Shown here piece by piece: positions 62,719 through 64,000 of a stretch of DNA of 64,000 nucleotides (position 1 is its first letter; every line of letters starts with the position of its first letter). The translations under genes and the position numbers were made by a program. The DNA lies in NCBI GenBank assembly GCA_002280855.1, contig NCEU01000003.1, forward strand, positions 124,001 through 188,000, written 5' to 3'. The stretch comes from Sphingomonadales bacterium 32-65-25. Its GTDB lineage: Bacteria > Pseudomonadota > Alphaproteobacteria > Sphingomonadales > Sphingomonadaceae. The notes under the pieces were generated by a model. The model was not told the origin of the DNA. It did not search any database and worked only from the letters and a program-made list of their open reading frames with translations.

Positions 62719-64000
62719 TCAGGGGCCCGGGCGCGCGCCAAGCCGGCTGCTGATCAGCGGCTTGGCGGCGTCCCCGATGATGGCAAAGCCCGACCAGTAA
62801 TAAGGGTGGGAGGTCTCGGCGATATCCATCATCTTCACCTGGCTGCGGCGCAGGGCTTCGCCCACGCTGACCTCGCCGGCATCGGCGAAGAGCCCGGTGA
62901 TCAGTGTTTTCGTCGCATCGAAACTGTCGGGCACCGGCCAGTGGCTGGCGATCACCGCCCGCGCGCCGGCACCCACAAAGGCCCGCACCAGGCCATCGAG
63001 AGCGAAATTGCCGCCGGTGGTGATACCCGCTTCGCGCGTGGCCGAAGCGGTGGCGGCGCCGGCGGTATCGCAGGCGGAAAGGATGATGGTATCGGCATCC
63101 AGGCTGAGATCGAAGATGTCGCGGAAACTCAGCAGGCCATCAGTCAGCGGCCCGCCAAAGCTGGTCAGCAGCGCCGGGCGTGCCGGGCACTCCGGACGCG
63201 GTGCCGTTACCAGGCCGTGGGTGGCAAAATGGATGACGCGATAATCCTTCAGATCGCGGCGCTCCATCAGCGCGGTATCGGTGAATTCCGCACCGGTGGT
63301 CACCTTCGATCCGCCGGCCTTGAGCAAGTCTGCCGCCAGTTTCAGCTCTGCCGACGAGATGGGTCGGCTCCATTCCACTAACGGCCAATCGCAATCGCTC
63401 CGCACCGGCAGGCTGTTGGCCGGGATCGGCGTTGCCGGTGCAACAAGACCAAAGCCGCTGCCACTATCGGCACCGGCGCCGCGCACACTGCTGGTCTGGG
63501 CCATTTTGCTGCCCTTCCCGCGCGGCGCGGGCGGGGCCGGCGGAGGGGCAGGCGGCAGGCTGGGCGGCAGGGCACCAGCCGGCACGGCGTTTTCGCCCAA
63601 TCCCAGATAGGCATTGGCTGCCCGGCTGCCCGCGATGTTGCGCACATCCATGAACGACCGCGCCGAGGTGGCGGTGGAGATCATGCGATCACGGCCCAGC
63701 CAGGCGATGCCGCGGGCATCGAAGGGATCGGCATTGGGATCGTCCTGCCGGGCCTTGTACTCGGCCAGCTTGTCATCATTGGTGACCAGCAGGTTGAACG
63801 GCAATTGCAGCAGGGCGCCATCGGGTTCCACCACCAGATGGCGGCTGGCCAACACCAGCCGCGCCGCCGTGCCATCGCCCGGGCCAGTGAGCAGGCCATA
63901 GAGCCGCCGCGCCGCCGGCACGTCGAACGGATAGGTGGTGGGCCGGCCATTTTCGAACAGCACCACGGAATCGCGAATGGCCTTCACCATCTGACCGAGT
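62719..64000 (-). CDS. CHAT-domain caspase-like protease (5' end outside window)
   Basis: C-terminal 423 residues or more of a CHAT-domain protein; the frame is open to the window edge. The catalytic His is in IHFATHGLV and the Cys in IILSACDTAGAA, 49 residues apart; other CHAT marks are LLQLPFNLLVT, FVGAGARAVIASHWPVPD and the terminal YWSGFAIIGD. A Gly/Pro-rich linker lies in the middle (APRGKGSK region). CHAT proteases usually have TPR repeats upstream, which would be beyond 64000. The stop is 6 bases before the cyclase start. Confidence 0.88.
   Translation of the reverse strand, partial: LGQMVKAIRDSVVLFENGRPTTYPFDVPAARRLYGLLTGPGDGTAARLVLASRHLVVEPDGALLQLPFNLLVTNDDKLAEYKARQDDPNADPFDARGIAWLGRDRMISTATSARSFMDVRNIAGSRAANAYLGLGENAVPAGALPPSLPPAPPPAPPAPRGKGSKMAQTSSVRGAGADSGSGFGLVAPATPIPANSLPVRSDCDWPLVEWSRPISSAELKLAADLLKAGGSKVTTGAEFTDTALMERRDLKDYRVIHFATHGLVTAPRPECPARPALLTSFGGPLTDGLLSFRDIFDLSLDADTIILSACDTAGAATASATREAGITTGGNFALDGLVRAFVGAGARAVIASHWPVPDSFDATKTLITGLFADAGEVSVGEALRRSQVKMMDIAETSHPYYWSGFAIIGDAAKPLISSRLGARPGP

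Noticed and set aside
61153..63381. Open frame of 742 codons antisense to cyclase and CHAT genes
   Set aside because: It spans the junction of two well-supported genes and encodes His/Gln/Arg-rich sequence typical of antisense reading in high-GC DNA.

Overview
The window is GC-rich DNA with densely packed genes. It looks like the chromosome of an alphaproteobacterium, most probably of the order Sphingomonadales. This is inferred from the mix of PEP-CTERM proteins, an alphaproteobacterial-type gene transfer agent (GTA) cluster, DUF6127 and DUF2793 companions, and the general gene style. I see no rRNA, tRNA, CRISPR array, integrase or transposase.

Region 1 (1-19.5 kb) is mostly housekeeping. 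It opens with the end of a PEP-CTERM metalloprotease, then anaerobic haem synthesis (hemN) behind a perfect FNR-type box, an island of nested palindromes, type II NADH dehydrogenase, a TauE/SafE exporter, purL, DUF937 and DUF4112 proteins, and an NAD-synthesis operon (metallo-hydrolase, nadA, nadC). Next come an FAD oxidoreductase, a Tat-exported HisC-like aminotransferase, a coupled GMC oxidoreductase / epoxide hydrolase / lipB run, a repeat-rich lipoprotein, an SCP2 protein and an OmpA-family porin.

Region 2 (19.6-38.1 kb, minus strand) is one co-directional GTA-like cluster. Its order is candidate small terminase, large terminase, portal, DUF6127, protease, capsid, then adaptor, stopper, tail terminator, tail tube, two chaperones, tape measure, distal tail, hub, peptidase, megatron-like protein and DUF2793. 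Two things stand out. A six-gene, roughly 4.3-kb fibre-like module, including an 892-residue SGNH/sialate-esterase-like protein, sits between capsid and head-tail adaptor. The distal tail gene carries a long N-terminal extension with a glycosidase-like segment. A near-consensus sigma-70 promoter with a palindrome in its spacer lies just before the first gene.

Region 3 (38.1-55.2 kb) holds two tandem serine hydrolases translationally coupled to dgt, a CoA transferase, a secreted protein built from two copies of a degenerate retropepsin-like unit, a large cysteine-rich protein of unknown function, two spermidine-dehydrogenase-like flavoproteins around a small secreted protein, arsC and a GNAT acetyltransferase, a PEP-CTERM beta-helix protein and a 2OG-Fe(II) oxygenase-like protein.

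Region 4 (55.5-64 kb) holds HMG-CoA lyase, an SRPBCC protein, a second CoA transferase, a GDT1-type cation transporter and an intact two-domain retropepsin. It ends with a tight operon of a CHAT-domain protease, a CHASE2-adenylate cyclase and a secreted FecR-like protein. The GTA fibre module and the CHAT-cyclase operon are the strongest candidates for undescribed biology.
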